Shown: in pieces, positions 5,147 through 6,905 of the stretch
Numbering within the stretch: the stretch's first letter is position 1
Layout of the letters: every line of letters starts with the position of its first letter
DNA from: JAFGED01 sp964551295
GTDB lineage: Bacteria; Chloroflexota; Anaerolineae; B4-G1
DNA: 6,905 nt
Reading direction: 5' to 3'
Assembly: GCA_964551295.1 (NCBI GenBank)
Contig: CAZKDJ010000213.1
Location: forward strand, 1-6,905
Notes under the pieces: model-generated
Told to the model about the DNA's origin: nothing
The model's input: only the letters and a program-made list of their open reading frames with translations
The model's database searches: none
Translations under genes and position numbers: made by a program

Positions 5147-6427
5147 ATGAAACCCAAAAGTAAACGCGCGATCACCATAGCCGTACCCGTGCTGGTGCTA
5201 GCCGCACTGGCCTGCACCTGCAATCCGCCCCTGCCGACCACACAAATTCCCACTGCGGTGCCCCAGGCGGATGCCAGCGCCGTGCCCTCACAGCCTCCCG
5301 CCGCCACCGCCGCCCCTGGTTCCACCGATACCGTCGCCCCCACAGTTACTGACGCCACCGATGTCCCCGGCCCAGGCGACTGCACGCTGAACGCCAAATT
5401 CGTCACAGACGTCACCATCCCGGACGGCACCGAGCTCAACCCGGGCGCGGCTTTCGTCAAGGTGTGGCGCATGCGCAACACCGGCACCTGCACCTGGGAA
5501 GCAGGCACCAAACTGGTCTTTAGCTCCGACGATCAGATGGGCGGTCCAGCGGACGTACCGGTATCAACGCCGGTCGCCCCTGGCGGCGAGGTCGACATCA
5601 GCGTGAACCTGAAAGCGCCCGACTCCCCAGGAAGCTATCAAGGCAAGTGGCAATTGCGAGACCACAAAGGCGCCTTCTTTGGCAGCGCCATCTGGGTCAA
5701 GATCGTGGTGCCATCGCCGGCCACGGACACGCCCACACCCACTCTCACACCCACGCCCCTGCCTGGTCCCATGTGCACACCGCCGTCCTGCCCGGCAGGA
5801 GAAGTGGCCATCTGTCCCGGCCTATGCACCGGCGGATGCGGCATGGTGTGCGCCACCTTTACCCCGCCCTCCGGCTGCGTCCCCATCGACGCCGCTCTGC
5901 ACTCGATTCACGAGCATGCCAGCATCAACGGCTATGAGCTAGGATGCGCGACCAAACCTGCCTTCTACGTCCAAAAGAACGGCAACACGGGGGCCTTTCA
6001 AGAGTTCTGGGCCAACTGGGACGACCCCAACCCTCACACGCACTATCGCAGCCTGATGATCTGGCGTGCGGACAACAAGGATATTTACGTGATCATAGGA
6101 GAGGATACAGACGGTTCCAAGGGTTCGTTCCTGGCATACACGGACACGTGGGATGACGGCCAGCCCGCCATACACCCAAGTTGTTCAAGTATGTCCCCAC
6201 CATCTTCTACATACCAAATGCCCGTGCGTGGCTTTGGCAAGGTCTGGTGCGTCAATGACCTGGAGGACGATGTGGGTTGGCCCACCGCGGCCGAGACACA
6301 GGTGAATCTTTACGTCCAGCCTACGGAGTACGGCTTACTGATGAAGGTCACCGGCACCTACGTGGGCCGCCTCGTCGCTCTGCACTATCCCGCTATGCGG
6401 GCGGTGACACGGTTCATATCGCCGTAA
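5147..6427 (+). CDS. Secreted lipoprotein with NBR1-like Ig domain, Cys-rich spacer and unnamed C-terminal domain
   Basis: A 426-residue protein predicted to be exported and lipid-anchored. A KPKSKR basic start, the hydrophobic core ITIAVPVLVLAALA and Cys23 form a lipoprotein-type signal peptide; the box ALAC is slightly off the usual L-[AS]-[GA]-C. Residues 26-77 are a Thr/Pro/Ala-rich stalk. Residues 79-188 match the NBR1-type Ig domain by its hallmarks: KVWRMRNTGTCTW, then V-APGGEVDISVNLKAP, then SPGSYQGKWQLRDHKGAFFG and IWVKIVV. A second TPTPT linker (about 190-207) leads to a Cys-rich spacer with seven Cys in 210-244 (GEVAICPGLCTGGCG). Residues 245-426 form a domain with IWRADNKDIYVIIGE, YTDTWDDGQP, MPVRGFGKVWCVN and VGWPTAAE; I associate this pattern with secreted Chloroflexota proteins but know no function. 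It may bind a surface ligand or polymer and could partner the upstream sensor, whose outer half has similar design (inference). Confidence 0.88.
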   Translation: MKPKSKRAITIAVPVLVLAALACTCNPPLPTTQIPTAVPQADASAVPSQPPAATAAPGSTDTVAPTVTDATDVPGPGDCTLNAKFVTDVTIPDGTELNPGAAFVKVWRMRNTGTCTWEAGTKLVFSSDDQMGGPADVPVSTPVAPGGEVDISVNLKAPDSPGSYQGKWQLRDHKGAFFGSAIWVKIVVPSPATDTPTPTLTPTPLPGPMCTPPSCPAGEVAICPGLCTGGCGMVCATFTPPSGCVPIDAALHSIHEHASINGYELGCATKPAFYVQKNGNTGAFQEFWANWDDPNPHTHYRSLMIWRADNKDIYVIIGEDTDGSKGSFLAYTDTWDDGQPAIHPSCSSMSPPSSTYQMPVRGFGKVWCVNDLEDDVGWPTAAETQVNLYVQPTEYGLLMKVTGTYVGRLVALHYPAMRAVTRFISP

Positions 6428-6472
6428 AAGGCAATTCTTACCACGCCTTACATAACCAACGCAGCACTATTC

Positions 6473-6504
6473 GATGCCAGCGGCGTGTGAACGCCGCTGG
6501 CATC
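6473..6504 (+). terminator. Perfect 14-bp hairpin with GTGA loop after the lipoprotein gene
   Basis: GATGCCAGCGGCGT (6473-6486) and ACGCCGCTGGCATC (6491-6504) pair without mismatch around GTGA, a GNRA-type tetraloop in RNA. It lies 45 bases after the stop codon, a natural place for a terminator or a 3'-end stabiliser. A pyrimidine-rich stretch rather than a T-run follows, so it may instead be a dispersed REP-like palindrome. Confidence 0.5.
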
Positions 6505-6569
6505 TGCATTCTTCCCCTTCGCTCGACCTCCTCAAAGACTTGTCGGCGCACATAGGCTCCGGGATAAAT

Positions 6570-6596
6570 GTAGGACAAGATGGCATCTTGTCCTAC
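6570..6596. repeat. 27-base palindrome, family 1 copy B
   Basis: Perfect arms GTAGGACAAGATG and CATCTTGTCCTAC surround a single central G (6583). It shares length, the GTAGG start, the TG-G-CA centre and the TAC end with the palindrome at 1915-1941, while the middle of the arms is different. Both copies are preceded by AAT. Confidence 0.85.
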
Positions 6597-6730
6597 CTAG
6601 CTCAACGTTTGTGCACGCTAAAAGACTTGAACTGTAACAAAAACCCCGCTCAATCCGTTCCAGAGATATACACGGCAAACATCGGGCAACCGGATTAGAT
6701 AGAAGTAAAGACTCCGTAGACCCAAATTTC
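6597..6730. other. Gene-free stretch within the 478-base 3' region
   Basis: From the lipoprotein stop codon to the window end I see no supported gene on either strand. The region holds the hairpins and repeats listed separately. This sub-stretch between the family 1 palindrome and the family 2 pair shows nothing further that I can support. Confidence 0.5.
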
Positions 6731-6757
6731 GTCACTCCGAGCGGAGCGAGGAGTCTC
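6731..6757 (+). repeat. Hairpin repeat family 2, unit C
   Basis: A 27-base unit: GTC, then ACTCC (6734-6738) pairing with GGAGT (6750-6754), tandem G-A mismatches, an inner GC/GC pair and a GGA loop. Differences from its inverted neighbour at 6771-6797 are compensatory. Confidence 0.75.
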
Positions 6758-6770
6758 CCAATGCAGGGCG

Positions 6771-6797
6771 GAGATTCTTCGCTACGCTCAGAATGAC
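6771..6797 (-). repeat. Hairpin repeat family 2, unit D (inverted)
   Basis: On the minus strand this is the same 27-base frame with ATTCT pairing with AGAAT, tandem G-A mismatches, an inner GC/GC pair and a GTA loop. It differs from unit C at 5 of 27 positions and is separated from it by 13 bases. No CAGCCTGTCGGAG-type ends flank this pair, unlike the pair at 2517-2632. Confidence 0.75.
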
Positions 6798-6850
6798 GGT
6801 TTCGCGGGTGATTTTCATCAACACGCACATGTGCACACCAAGAATTTGGA

Positions 6851-6872
6851 GTATCTTCTCAATAAGTAGGGG
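6851..6872 (-). repeat. 22-base repeat, right copy (inverted partner at 1947-1968)
   Basis: It begins GTATCTTCTCAA and ends AAGTAGGGG, 21 of 22 identical to the reverse complement of 1947-1968. Both copies have the GGGG/CCCC side facing outward. Confidence 0.75.
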
Positions 6873-6888
6873 AAGATGGGGGGTGTGA

Positions 6889-6905
6889 GGGCGGCGTAGC
6901 CGCCC
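6889..6905. repeat. GC-rich hairpin at the window end
   Basis: GGGCGGC and GCCGCCC pair perfectly with a GTA loop, and the window ends at the last base of the stem, so the full repeat may be longer. Its core resembles the distal arm of unit A (GGCGGC / GCCGCC, 2535-2549). Confidence 0.6.

Noticed and set aside
1947..6872. Composite transposon proven by the 22-base inverted repeats
   Set aside because: The flanking bases outside the two copies show no matching duplication and there is no transposase between them, so only the repeat itself is claimed.

Overview
The window looks like a chromosomal segment of an uncultured or poorly studied Chloroflexota bacterium (Anaerolineae-like). That is an inference from gene content: an ECF sigma factor fused to a membrane-anchored sensor, a lipoprotein with an NBR1-type Ig domain, long Thr/Pro linkers (TPTPT type), and a Cys-rich spacer of the kind often seen in secreted proteins of that phylum. 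No rRNA or other marker gene is present to prove it. All recognisable genes are on the + strand. The flanking genes are GC-rich, and the middle part (about 1503-3000) is visibly more AT-rich.

Layout. (1) 1-1502: the 3' part of an aldo/keto reductase gene, then, 21 bases later with a good ribosome binding site, a complete metallo-beta-lactamase-fold hydrolase (UlaG/UPF0173 type). They are probably co-transcribed. (2) 1503-2308: AT-richer accessory DNA with two sigma-70-like promoters, a truncated TIGR04255-like gene that stops at residue 59 where a 27-base palindrome begins, and an unrecognised 108-codon frame. (3) 2309-3010: non-coding, holding a 181-bp MITE-like element with 15-bp inverted ends flanked by CTAG, and then the probable promoter of the sigma-factor gene. 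(4) 3011-6427: two large genes in the same direction. The first encodes a 615-residue protein joining an ECF sigma factor, a zinc-finger anti-sigma-like domain, one transmembrane helix, a Thr/Pro stalk and two predicted extracellular beta-sandwich domains. The second encodes a 426-residue lipoprotein with an NBR1-like Ig domain, a Cys-rich spacer and an unnamed C-terminal domain. (5) 6428-6905: non-coding and packed with palindromic repeats.

The most interesting protein is the one-piece sigma/anti-sigma/receptor. It could sense an envelope or extracellular signal and either act while tethered or be released by proteolysis. The neighbouring lipoprotein may be its partner or target, but that rests only on adjacency and similar extracellular architecture.

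The most interesting DNA-level signal is several families of small palindromic repeats. One hairpin family has four copies in two inverted pairs and shows compensatory base changes and conserved tandem G-A mismatches. A second family consists of two 27-base palindromes with the same frame but different arms. A 22-base repeat occurs in inverted orientation near both ends of the 1.9-6.9 kb region.
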